64,000 nt of DNA from the NCBI RefSeq assembly GCF_035046485.1, contig NC_085138.1:41389464-41453463 (forward strand), in the 5' to 3' direction. The notes below the pieces were generated by a model. It worked only from the letters and a program-made list of their open reading frames with translations. It ran no database searches and was not told where the DNA came from. Position numbers and translations under genes: made by a program. This stretch comes from Aedes albopictus. Its lineage: Eukaryota; Arthropoda; Insecta; Diptera; Culicidae. Below are positions 20,849 to 31,640 of the stretch, piece by piece. The number at the start of each line of letters is the position of its first letter. The stretch's first letter is position 1.

Positions 20849-21884
20849 ATATGTGAAAATATAATTATCAGTAGCAATTTCCAGACGTGAATCACAAACC
20901 CCCACCAACAGGGTGTGGTTCTGAAAAACACATTTTTGTTTCTGCATTAATTTTGACAAAGTTCTGTCAGAAGCTGCTTAGAAGGCTATCCAGCGTGCTT
21001 ATGTGAACTTTCAAGTTCCAAAATTACTTAAAAATGAAGCTGCTTAGAAGGCTAATGAGCGACCTCGAACTAGCTGCTTAGCTTATAAAGTACCCTTTTA
21101 TCTGAACTTTTGATTACTTGGGATATTTCAAAAAATGTTGTTCAATAATATCAATAACCTGTAAATACAAATAAAAACAAGTTTTTCCTTATTTATTCTG
21201 TCTATTACTTGTATGCTCGGCCATATAAAACAAATATCTAAATCTGTGAATATCAACTACCTTCGATGATATTAATGATCGCAGAAAAAATTTCTTCAAA
21301 CACAGCACGCACACCTTGGTACGGTTTTCATTGTGACTTCATGTCGTAGTTGTTTCTCTAAAAAATTGAAGCAAAGCTATGTTGAAATTTAATTTCTTTT
21401 TTTATGATTCAATACCACACAGCAATCCTTCAAATTAGCAAGCAAAAAATATTGAATGCTTTTACAAGTACCAGGAAGGGGCACAAAATTAACGTATACC
21501 GGCCTATAACGGCACGTGGTCGTTTTATCCGAGCTACTTTGTTGATCGTTCTATTTTTATTGACATCTAAGTCATGGCCTACTATGACTGTAAAACTTTT
21601 GGAAATTTTTGAATGTTTTTACCCGTTTGCTCCATTAATATGATACGTTACTAATGAGCGACCTTATACGAGCCCATTAGGTTACACTTAAGATTGAAAG
21701 GAAGAAAATACAAGTCTTATAGTAATAATTTTTTGAAAAAAAAAATTGTTCTAGGACCGCCGATAGAACTTTCTTGTTTTGGCCTCAAATGAAAGGGGGG
21801 ACCTTCAGCTTTCGTTTGGTGGGTGTTTTAGCGATACCGATTTTTTTTTAAATAATTTTGTTCTACCAGACACACCGTGCTTGG

Positions 21885-23740
21885 ATAATAGGAGGGATTA
21901 GAAAAGATTAAGCTTCTCAAAGTGCTTGGTAAGAAGGATTTCGAGTAGCAAGTAAATGAGCGTTCTGTAGCTTGTGACGTACAAGGCAAAACTGCTACCG
22001 TCTTTATTGTTCGATCGTTTTTTATACTATCGTCCAAACATTATTCGCACCCTCTTTTTACATGTTTTTTCCTGATTCATACGTAAAGCATATTAATTAT
22101 ATGGGTATCGTCCAGAAACTATGCTCACCCTCTTTACATCATTAATTAACTCATGATTCATCCAAATTCTAACTTGTATACAAACAATCCTGCAATGAAT
22201 CTTTCAAACAAGTTTGGCTAACAAATAATTAATCCCTGATCAAAACCTTTTCTGGTACTTCGACCTTTACAATACATTGGGGTTGTGTTCTTGGCTTTAC
22301 GTTAGTTGTGAGCATAGATAATTGATTACAATTTATATCCTATCGGTGCATGTCTGGAACTAACAATTACAAATGGCGTAGCTTGTATTCTAGTTTAATG
22401 AATTTCACAATATTGCGTAATTATATATCATGCTTATGTGTGAGTGGTTAGTTCTATCCGATTGCGCAACATTAATGGTGATAAGCACCAAGGCGTGTTA
22501 GCCGCGATTTAATCTAGGATTTACCAAATCCGAGATTAAATTTAATACCCCGTTCGGTAAGCACCAAAGTCGGTATTAAAGTGTCAGAACGCAGCCACTT
22601 CATACGCAACATAGAAGTGGGAAAATGTGTGCGTGAAAGAATCGTCGTATAGAAAGGAATGTGAACAAAAACAACTGATCGCAGATTGTTTTTATTTTGA
22701 TGCAATTTGTATGTATACCTATGTGTACTGCTGCTGCAGCAGCGCATTTAACCAGCAATTACCAACAAGGAGGAGCAGGAAGTTGCATTTTTTTCGGGTA
22801 GATGGAAGCAAGCGGATTGCCAGTTCACAAAGCGGTTCGGCGCAGCGGATGTATAATTGGCTGGACTTCGGGGGAAATTTGAGAATTCCGTAATAATTAG
22901 CGAAAAAGCCGTAACCAACAAAATGTACACAATTTGAGTAATTGCAGGAGTGAAAAGAAGCTAGATTTGTCTTCCAAATGCTCACAAAGTTTCCTTAATA
23001 TCCCTTTTCTAACTATTGAAAATCACTGATTGAGTGAAAGGCGTAATCCCATTCTATTTCAAACGAACAAAAACAAGAATTACGCCTTCTACTCCTTTGT
23101 TTTGTTTGGTGTTTTGTTTACGAAAGTGAAAGGCGAAACTGAAATCAACACGTAAACACGGCGATAGTAGAAGGCGAAACTGAAATCAAAACGTAAACAC
23201 GGCGAAAGCAAATGGCGAAATTCTGTCAAAATCATAAACAAGGCGAATAGTAAAAGGCGATTCTGAAAACGATATCGATTCGAGGCGCATAGTATTGGGC
23301 GAAATTAGCATTTTCAGGTATCAATTCAGGCGTAATTAAATAAATGCAATTTTTAGTGCAAAAAATATCAAATTCGTGCAGTGTTCTTAGAAAAACTAGA
23401 AACTATGTCAGAACTGTATCAATTAACCTTATTTAAGTTGAATTATTCTGTATTACTTCAAAATAGGAATTAAAATTTGATCAGCAAAATTCGGTTGTTG
23501 TTTTCGCATTGTTATTGCTTTGTTAGTTACGCCCTATTCGCGAATTACTCCCGAATTGTGATTTCTTGTGCAGTTCGTCGACTCGATATTAATCGGTTAT
23601 GGGGCATGTAGGTGAGAGCTGACGAGCCGCTCAGATCCAAAGGTAGATAAATATAAGTACTGCAACATCATCGCACTTCGGTACTTTTTATGTACCACGT
23701 CGCTGGTGTAATGTATTTCTACGCGAACAGGAGCTAAGCG
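21885..23740. other. Unassigned DNA between Transib-like element and array A
   Basis: It contains two direct copies of 'tatcgtcca..a..tatt/atg..caccctctt' about 85 bp apart (22,027 and 22,107). It also holds a palindromic patch 'gatttaatctaggattt..aaatccgagattaaat' (22,506-22,540) and a 'gcgtgttag' word (22,493) whose inverse lies at 34,887. No gene is supported: the frames at 22,627-22,893 and 22,719-22,985 overlap on opposite strands without known domains. Confidence 0.35.
23126..23265 (+). repeat. ~45-bp GGCGAAA tandem repeat, three copies
   Basis: 'aaggcgaaactgaaatca' followed by 'acgtaaacacggcga' occurs at about 23,130 and 23,172. A decayed third copy lies near 23,213. 'ggcgtaat'/'attacgcc' words surround it between 23,038 and 23,540. 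Confidence 0.6.
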
Positions 23741-23749
23741 GATTTCTCC

Positions 23750-26700
23750 AGGAAATCCATTAGGAATTCCTTAAAGGATTCCTAACGTGGTTCTTTCAGA
23801 AAATTTCCTAATGAGCACTTGCAATTTCTAGATTCCATCAGAATTTCGAAAAATGTTTTTACTGAAGAAACTCCAGGAATTCCTCCGGGGATTTTCCGGG
23901 AATTCCTCCAGGAATTTATTCGGAACTCCTCAAGGAATGGCTTCGTAGATATCGTCAGGAATTGCTTCGAAGATATCGCCAGGAATTTATCTTGGAATTC
24001 CTCAGGGAATTTCTTTCTGCAGAAATTCCTCTGATTATTCCTCCAGGAATTTATCCGGGTTTTCCTCCTGGAATTCCTCTAGGTAATCGTCCAAGAACTT
24101 TACAGGGTATTCGTTCAGGAGTTCCTCCGGATATTCTTCCAAGAACTTATCCTAGTATTGCTCCAGGAATTCATCCGGGGAATCTTGCTGTAATTTCTTA
24201 CAGAATTTCTCCAAGAGTTCTAGCGAGTCTACCTTCAAGAATTTCCTCGGGTACTTCTCCGGCAACTTGTTCCGGGATTCATCGAAGAATTATTCAAGGA
24301 ATTTCATCGATGATTACTCCAGGAATTCCTCCGGAAATTCTCGCAGCGAGAATCCTCCGAAAATTGCTCGAATCCCTCCGGCAATTCCTTCAGACAGAAA
24401 TTTCCAGATAAATGTCTTAAAACCTCTTAAGGATTCTGCCAGGAATTCCTCTAGGGATTCTTCTGGAAATTTTCCAAGGGATTCAGGAATTCGTTACGGA
24501 TTTAGAAATAACCCTCAGGGAATACAGAAACCTTTTCAGGGAATCACCAACGGATTCCCCAAAAATTTCTCCGGAAATTCCCCCAGGGATTCCTCCGAAA
24601 ATTCCTCCTGGGATTCCTCCAGAAATTCCTCCAGGGATTCCTCCGGAAATTCCTCCAGGGATTCCTCCGGAAATTCCCCCAGGGATTCCTCCGGAAATTT
24701 TTCCAGGGATTCCTCCGGAAATTCCTCCAGGGATTCCTCCAGAAATTCCTCCAGCGATTCCTCCGGAAATTCCCCCAGGGATTCCTCAAGAAATTCCTCC
24801 AGGGATTCCCCCGGAAATTCCTCCAGGGATTCCTCCGGAAATTCCGCCAGGGATTCCTCTAGAAATTCCTCCAGGGATTGCTCCGGAAATTCTTCCAGGG
24901 ATCTCTCCGGAAATTCCCCCAGGGATTCCTCTAGAAATTCCCCCAAGGATTCCTCCGGAAATTCCCCCAGGGATTCCTCCGGAAATTCCGCCAGGGATTC
25001 CTCTGGAAATCCCCCCAGGGATTCCTCCGGAAAATCCCCCAGGCATTCCTTTGAAAATTCCCCCAGGAATTCCTCCGGAAATTCCCCCAGGGATTCATCC
25101 GGAAATACCCCCAGGGATTCCTCCGGAAATACCCCCAGGGATTCCTCCGGAAATTCCCCCAGGGATTTCTCTAGAAATTCCCCCAAGGATTCCTCGGGAA
25201 ATTCCCCCAGGGATTCCTCCAGAAATTCCCCCAAGGATTCCTCTGGAAATTCCCCCAAGGATTCCTCCGAAAATTCCCCCAGGGATTCCTCCGGAAATTC
25301 CCCCAGGGATTCCTCCGGAAATTCCCCCAGGGATTCCTCCGGAAATTCCCCCAGGGATTCCTCCGGAAATTCCCCCAGGGATTCTTCCGGAAATTCCACC
25401 AGGGATTCCTCCGGAAATTCCCCCAGGGATTCCTCTGGAAATTCCCCCAAGGATTCCTTTGGAAATTCCCCCAGGGATTCCTCCGGAAATTCCCCCAGGG
25501 ATTCCTCCAGAAATTCCACAGGGGATTCCTCTAGAAATTCCCCCAGGGATTCTTCCAGAAATTCCCACAGGGATTCCTCTGGAAATTCCCCCAAGGAATC
25601 CTTTCGCAATTCCCCCAGGGATTCCTCCGGAAATTCCCCCAGGGATTCCTCCGGAAATTTCCCCAGGGATTCCTCCGGAAATTCCCCCTGGGATTCTTCC
25701 GGAAATTCCCCCAGGGATTCCTCCGGAAATTCCACCAGGGATTCCTCCGGAAATTCCCCCAGGGATTCCTCTGGAAATTCCCCCAAGGATTCCTTTGGAA
25801 ATTCCCCCAGGGATTCCTCCGGAAATTCCCCCAGGGATTCTTCCAGAAATTCCCCCAGGGATTCCTCCAGAAATTCCCCCAAGGATTCCTCTGGAAATTC
25901 CCCCAAGGATTCCTCCGAAAATTCCCCCAGGGATTCCTCCGGAAATTCCCCCAGGGATTCCTCCGGAAATTCCCCCAGGGATTCCTCCGGAAATTCCCCC
26001 AGGGATTCCTCCGGAAATTCCCCCAGGGATTCTTCCGGAAATTCCACCAGGGATTCCTCCGGAAATTCCCCCAGGGATTCCTCTGGAAATTCCCCCAAGG
26101 ATTCCTTTGGAAATTCCCCCAGGGATTCCTCCGGAAATTCCCCCAGGGATTCTTCCAGAAATTCCCTAGGGGATTCCTCCAGAAATTCCCCCAGGGATTC
26201 TTCCAAAAATTCCCACAGGGATTCCTCTGGAAATTCCCTCAAGGAATCCTTTGGCAATTCCCCCAGGGATTCCTCCGGAAATTCCCCCAGGGATTCCTCC
26301 GGAAATTTCCCCAGGGATTCCTCCGGAAATTCCCCCAGGGATTCCTCCGGAAATTCCCCCAGGGATTCTTCCGGAAATTCCCCCAGGGATTCCTCCGGAA
26401 ATTCCCCCAGGGATTCTTCCGGAAATTCCACCAGTGATTCCTCCGGAAATTCCCCCAGGGATTCCTCTGGAAATTCCCCCAAGGATTCCTTTGGAAATTT
26501 ATCCAGGGATTCCTCCGGAAATTCCGCCAGGGATTCCTCCAGAAATTCCCCAGGGGATTCCTCCAGAAATTCCCCCAGGGATTCTTCCAGAAATTCCCAC
26601 AGGGATTCCTTTGGAAATTCCCCCAAGGAATCCTTTGGCAATTCCCCCAGGGATTCCTCCGGAAATTCCCCCAGGGATTCCTCCGGAAATTTCCCCAGGG

Positions 26701-29700
26701 ATTCCTCCGGAAATTCTCCCAGGGATTCCTCCGGAAATTCCCCCAGGGATTCTTCCGGAAATTCCACCAGGGATTCCTCCGGAAATTCCCCCAGGGATTC
26801 CTCTGGAAATTCCCCCAAGGATTCCTCCGGAAATTCCCCCAGGGATTCCTCCGGAAATTCCCCCAGGGTTTCCTCCGGAAATTCCCCCAGGGATTCCTCC
26901 GGAAATTTCCCCAGGGATTCCTCCGGAAATTCCCCCAGGGATTCCTCCGGAAATTCCCCCAGGGATTCCTCCGGAAATTCCCCCAGGGATTCCTCCGGAA
27001 ATTCCCCCAGGGATTAATCCGGAAATTCCCCCAGGGATTCCTCCGGAAATTCCCCCAGGGATTCCTCCGGAAATTCCCCCAGGGATTCCTCCGGAAATTC
27101 CCCCAGGGATTCCTCCGGAAATTCCCCCAGGGATTCCTCCGGAAATTCCCCCAGGGATTCCTCCGGAAATTCCCCCAGGGATTCCTCCGGAAATTCCCCC
27201 AGGGATTCCTCCGGAAATTCCCCCAGGGATTCCTCCGGAAATTCCCCCAGGGATTCCTCCGGAAATTCCCCCAGGGATTCCTCCGGAAATTCCCCAGGGG
27301 ATTCCTCCGGAAATTCCCCCAGGGATTCCTCCGGAAATTCCCCCAGGGATTCCTCCGGAAATTCCCCCAGGGATTCCTCCGGAAATTCCCCCAGGGATTC
27401 CTCCGGAAATTCCCCCAGGGATTCCTCCGGAAATTCCCCCAGGGATTCCTCCGGAAATTCCCCCAGGGATTCCTCCGGAAATTCCCCCAGGGATTCCTCC
27501 GGAAATTCCCCCAGGGATTCCTCCGGAAATTCCCCCAGGGATTCCTCCGGAAATTCCCCCAGGGATTCCTCCGGAAATTCCCCCAGGGATTCCTCCGGAA
27601 ATTCCCCCAGGGATTCCTCCGGAAATTCCCCCAGGGATTCCTCCGGAAATTCCCCCAGGGATTCCTCCGGAAATTCCCCCAGGGATTCCTCCGGAAATTC
27701 CCCCAGGGATTCCTCCGGAAATTCCCCCAGGGATTCCTCCGGAAATTCCCCCAGGGATTCCTCCGGAAATTCCCCCAGGGATTCCTCCGGAAATTCCCCC
27801 AGGGATTCCTCCGGAAATTCCCCCAGGGATTCCTCCGGAAATTCCCCCAGGGATTCCTCCGGAAATTCCCCCAGGGATTCCTCCGGAAATTCCCCCAGGG
27901 ATTCCTCCGGAAATTCCCCCAGGGATTCCTCCGGAAATTCCCCCAGGGATTCGTCCGGAAATTCCCCCAGGGATTCCTCCGGAAATTCCCCCAGGGATTC
28001 CTCCGGAAATTCCCCCAGGGATTCTTCCGGAAATTCCACCAGGGATTCCTCCGGAAATTCCCGTAGGGATTCCTCTGGAAATTCCCCCAAGGATTCCTTT
28101 GGAAATTCCCCAAGGGATTCCTCCGGAAATTCCCCCAGGGATTCTTCGGGAAATTCCCACAGGGATTCCTCTGGAAATTCCCCCAAGGAATCCTTTGGCA
28201 ATTCCCCCAGGGATTCCTCCGGAAATTCCCCCAGGGATTCCTCCGGAAATTCCCCCAGGGATTCCTCCGGAAATTTCCCCAGGGATTCCTCCGGAAATTT
28301 CCCCAGGGATTCCTCCGGAAATTCCCCCAGGGATTCCTCCGGAAATTTCCCCAGGGATTCCTCCGGAAATTCCCCCAGGGATTCTTCCGGAAATTCCACC
28401 AGGGATTCCTCCGGAAATTCCCGTAGGGATTCCTCTGGAAATTCCCCCAAGGATTCCTTTGGAAATTCCCCAAGGGATTCCTCCGGAAATTCCCCCAGGG
28501 ATTCCTCCAGAAATTCCCCAGGGGATTCCTCCAGAAATTCCCCCAGGGATTCTTCCAGAAATTCCCACAGGGATTCCTCTGGAAATTCCCCCAAGGAATC
28601 CTTTGGCAATTCCCCCAGGGATTCCTCCGGAAATTCCCCCAGGGATTCCTCCGGAAATTTCCCCAGGGATTCCTCCGGAAATTCCCCCAGGGATTCCTCC
28701 GGAAATTCCCCCAGGGATTCTTCCGGAAATTCCCCCAGGGATTCCTCCGGAAATTCCCCCAGGGATTCTTCCGGAAATTCCACCAGGGATTCCTCCGGAA
28801 ATTCCCCCAGGGATTCCTCTGGAAATTCCCCCAAGGATTCCTTTGGAAATTTATCCAGGGATTCCTCCGGAAATTCCGCCAGGGATTCCTCCAGAAATTC
28901 CCCAGGGGATTCCTCCAGAAATTCCCACAGGGATTCCTCTGGAAATTCCCCCAAGGAATCCTTTGGCAATTCCCCCAGGGATTCCTCCGGAAATTTCCCC
29001 AGGGATTCCTCCGGAAATTTCCCCAGGGATTCCTCCGGAAATTCCCCCAGGGATTCCTCCGGAAATTCCCCCAGGGATTCTTCCGGAAATTCCACCAGGG
29101 ATTCCTCCGGAAATTCCCCCAGGGATTCCTCTGGAAATTCCCCCAAGGATTCCTTTGGAAATTCCCCCAGGGATTCTTCCGGAAATTCCCCCAGGGATTC
29201 CTCCAGAAATTCCCCAGGGGATTCCTCCAGAAATTCCCCCAGGGATTCTTCCAGAAATTCCCACAGGGATTCCTCTGGAAATTCCCCCAAGGAATCCTTT
29301 CGCAATTCCCCCAGGGATTCCTCCGGAAATTCCCCCAGGGATTCCTCCGGAAATTTCCCCAGGGATTCCTCCGGAAATTCCCCCAGGGATTCCTCCGGAA
29401 ATTCCCCCAGGGATTCCTCCGGAAATTCCCCCAGGGATTCCTCCGGAAATTCCCCCAGGGATTCCTCCGGAAATTCCCCCAGGGATTCTTCCGGAAATTC
29501 CCCCAGGGATTCTTCCGGAAATTCCACCAGGGATTCCTCCGGAAATTCCCCCAGGGATTCCTCTGGAAATTCCCCCAAGGATTCCTTTGGAAATTCCCCC
29601 AGGGATTCCTCCGGAAATTCCCCCAGGGATTCCTCCAGAAATTCCCCAGGGGATTCCTCCAGAAATTCCCCCAGGGATTCTTCCAGAAATTCCCACAGGG

Positions 29701-30530
29701 ATTCCTCTGGAAATTCCCCCAAGGAATCCTTTGGCAATTCCCCCAGGGATTCCTCCGGAAATTCTCCCAGGGATTCCTCCGGAAATTTCCCCAGGGATTC
29801 CTCCGGAAATTCCCCCAGGGATTCCTTAGGAAATTCCCCCAGGGATTCCTTAGGAAATTCCCCCAGGGATTCCTCCGGAAATTCCCCCAGGGATTCTTCC
29901 AGAAATTCCCACAAGGATTCCCCTGGAAATTCCCCCACGGATTCCTCCGGAAATTTCCCCAGGGATTCCTCCGGAAATTCCCCCAGGGATCTCTCCGGAA
30001 ATTCCCCCAGGGATTCCTCTAGAAATTCCCCCAAGGATTCCTCCGGAAATTCCCCCAGGGATTCCTCCAGAAATTCCCCCAGGGATTCCTTTGGAAATTC
30101 CCCCAGGCATTCCTTTGGAAATACCCACTGCACTGAAAATTCCTGCAGGAATTCCTCCGAAAGCTTGTCCAGTAATATCTCCAGATATTCCTTAAGGAAT
30201 TTCTCCGCAAATTCCTGCTGTTTTTTTTCCGGAAATTCATCTAGGAAATTTTTCGTATATTCTTCCAGGAATTTATCCGAAAATTCCTCCCGAAACTTCC
30301 GGAAATTTCTCCAGGAATTCCTCCAGCAAATTCTCCGGAAATTCCTCCAGAAATATATCCTGAAATTCCTAAAGGAATTTTCCACGAAAATCTCTGCAAG
30401 ATTTTTTTTGCAAAAAATCCTGCAAGATTTTTTCCAAGAAAATCTCCTGGACTTTTTCCGAGACTTCCTCCAATAATTTCCAGGAATTTCTATGGAAATT
30501 CCCCCAGGAAATACCTACAGCATATTTTGG
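23750..30530. repeat. Minisatellite array A (24-bp unit)
   Basis: From about 24,590 to 30,110 the DNA is an almost unbroken series of a 24-bp unit (for example 27,001-27,024) made of 'ggaaattccccc' plus 'agggattcctcc'. That is roughly 230 copies. Flanks at 23,750-24,590 and 30,110-30,530 are more degenerate versions. The unit length is divisible by three and contains no stop in any frame. All frames therefore read as 8-residue repeats such as [32 protein letters not shown] and GGISGGIP, giving ORFs up to 1,192 codons on both strands. Substitutions are not biased to one codon position in any frame, no start context or splice structure stands out, and I do not call a gene. Confidence 0.9.
26820..28010. 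repeat. Homogenised core of array A
   Basis: About 49 consecutive units here are almost identical, with only isolated changes (a 'taatcc' at 27,015, 'ccccaggggatt' at 27,293 and 'gtccgg' at 27,953). On either side, units vary and show a recurring variant block. This contrast marks the most recent amplification. Confidence 0.8.
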
Positions 30531-31640
30531 AATACAATTCAAAGAAATTCTCTGAAAAACTCCGGAGGAATTCTGAATGAAATACACGGATGATTTGTTG
30601 TATGAATTTGGCGATGAAATCATCAGAAAAAAAGCCTCGGAGGAATCTTCGGAAAACTCGGAGCAATTACAAAGGTAATTTCTGAATAAATCTCCAGGCT
30701 CTTGAATGAAAATAAAGTTATTCCCGGATAAAATAAAAAAAAATACCTCGGAGAATATTATGGAATAATTCTCGGAGGAATCCCCGAAAATAGACCCGCA
30801 ATTTCCTGAAGAACGAAAAGGAATTCTTTACTGATTTTTCCAAGAGCTCTTTCAGTTTTTTTTTCAAATCTACTTTACGGATTTCGTTGAAAGGGGAATG
30901 GCGTTCAGTCTTTTGAGGAATAACTCAAAAACGGATTCTTAAGCTTTCATCCGACGTTTCGGTCGCTATATTGCGCCTTCTTCTGGGAATTAACTATGCT
31001 CCGTTTTGTCGTAAGTATGAGCCCACAGCATAGGCCACATTTGTCCCAGACGTAACGTGTCGTCTGCCGCCGGCGGCGGATGGATGGATAAAATATCCGA
31101 AAAACTATCCGGGTCGCAGAACAGCGATGCAGTTGCCCGTTTTGGCGCCACTTTTACTCTCAAATTACAGATTACGGCACTCCATCAGAGATTCCTTCGG
31201 GAACTATTTTGTGGGAATTCCTCCAGCATCTTTTTAGGGATTCTTCAGAAATTCTTTGGGGGGTTTCTCTAGAAATTCGTCAAGCTATTTTTTGGGAGGC
31301 TCCTCCAGAAATTACTTCAGGGAAGAAAAATCTCTCATGGATTCCTCTAAGAATTTTTTCAACGATTGCGCCTTGATTTCTTTCAGAGGTTCCTCTAGGG
31401 ATTCTTCTGGTAATTCCTTTAGAAATCCCTTCGCAGACTTCTTTAGGTATTTTTTTTTTGAGAAATTTCTTGTAATTCAATAGAGGAATTACAAGAAAAT
31501 TGCTAAAGAAACGCTTAAAATTCATGGAATTTCAATAGGTATACCTGACGGAATTTCTGGAGGAATCCCGAAGGAATTCCTGGAGGAATCCGGGAAGAAA
31601 TTTCTGGAGAAAACCCCGAAGAAATTCTGGAAGAATCTCC
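30531..31640. other. Spacer between arrays A and B
   Basis: Degenerate minisatellite words switch orientation here: 'ggaggaattctg' (minus sense) after 30,560, plus sense again at 31,190-31,480, then minus sense from 31,530. A non-minisatellite module at 30,888-31,000 ('ggggaatggcgttcag', 'aataactcaaaaacggattc', 'catccgacgtttcggtcg') recurs at 38,253-38,345. No gene is seen; a 71-codon frame at 31,057 has no known domain. Confidence 0.5.

Larger units (their letters stand above)
20192..21123. mobile_element. Foldback element with TA duplication, 0.93 kb
   Basis: The ends are 'TCCCAAGTAACCAAAAGTTC' and the inverse of 'TCCCAAGTAATCAAAAGTTC' (one mismatch in 20). They are flanked by TA on both sides (20,190-20,191 and 21,124-21,125). 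TA duplication fits Tc1/mariner-type or related MITEs. The interior is built from repeats of 'aagttcc' and 'gctgcttaagaggcta', a long perfect-looking hairpin (20,235-20,410) and two tRNA-like modules. It has no transposase. It lies inside the Transib-like element and is younger than it. Confidence 0.75.
17840..21879. mobile_element. Transib-like non-autonomous DNA transposon, 4.04 kb
   Basis: The ends read 'CACGGTGTGTCTGGT' at 17,840 and its inverse at 21,879. They are flanked by the 5-bp direct repeat 'cttgg' (17,835-17,839 and 21,880-21,884). The inverted similarity runs about 155 bp inward (17,840-17,990 against 21,730-21,879). CACGGTG-type termini and a 5-bp TSD are diagnostic of Transib, the transposase family ancestral to RAG1, whose ends resemble V(D)J recombination signals. 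An A-rich nonamer-like 'aaaaaaatc' begins 23 bp after each heptamer. No DDE transposase ORF is visible inside; the longest frame is 98 codons (18,522-18,818). It must therefore have moved with help in trans. It has been invaded by a foldback element. Confidence 0.8.

Noticed and set aside
24267..30385. ORFs of 689-1,192 codons on both strands as proline-, serine- or glycine-rich repeat proteins
   Set aside because: The 24-bp unit has no stop in any frame, so every frame is open. Variation is not biased by codon position in any frame, and no promoter, start context or splice evidence supports one frame.
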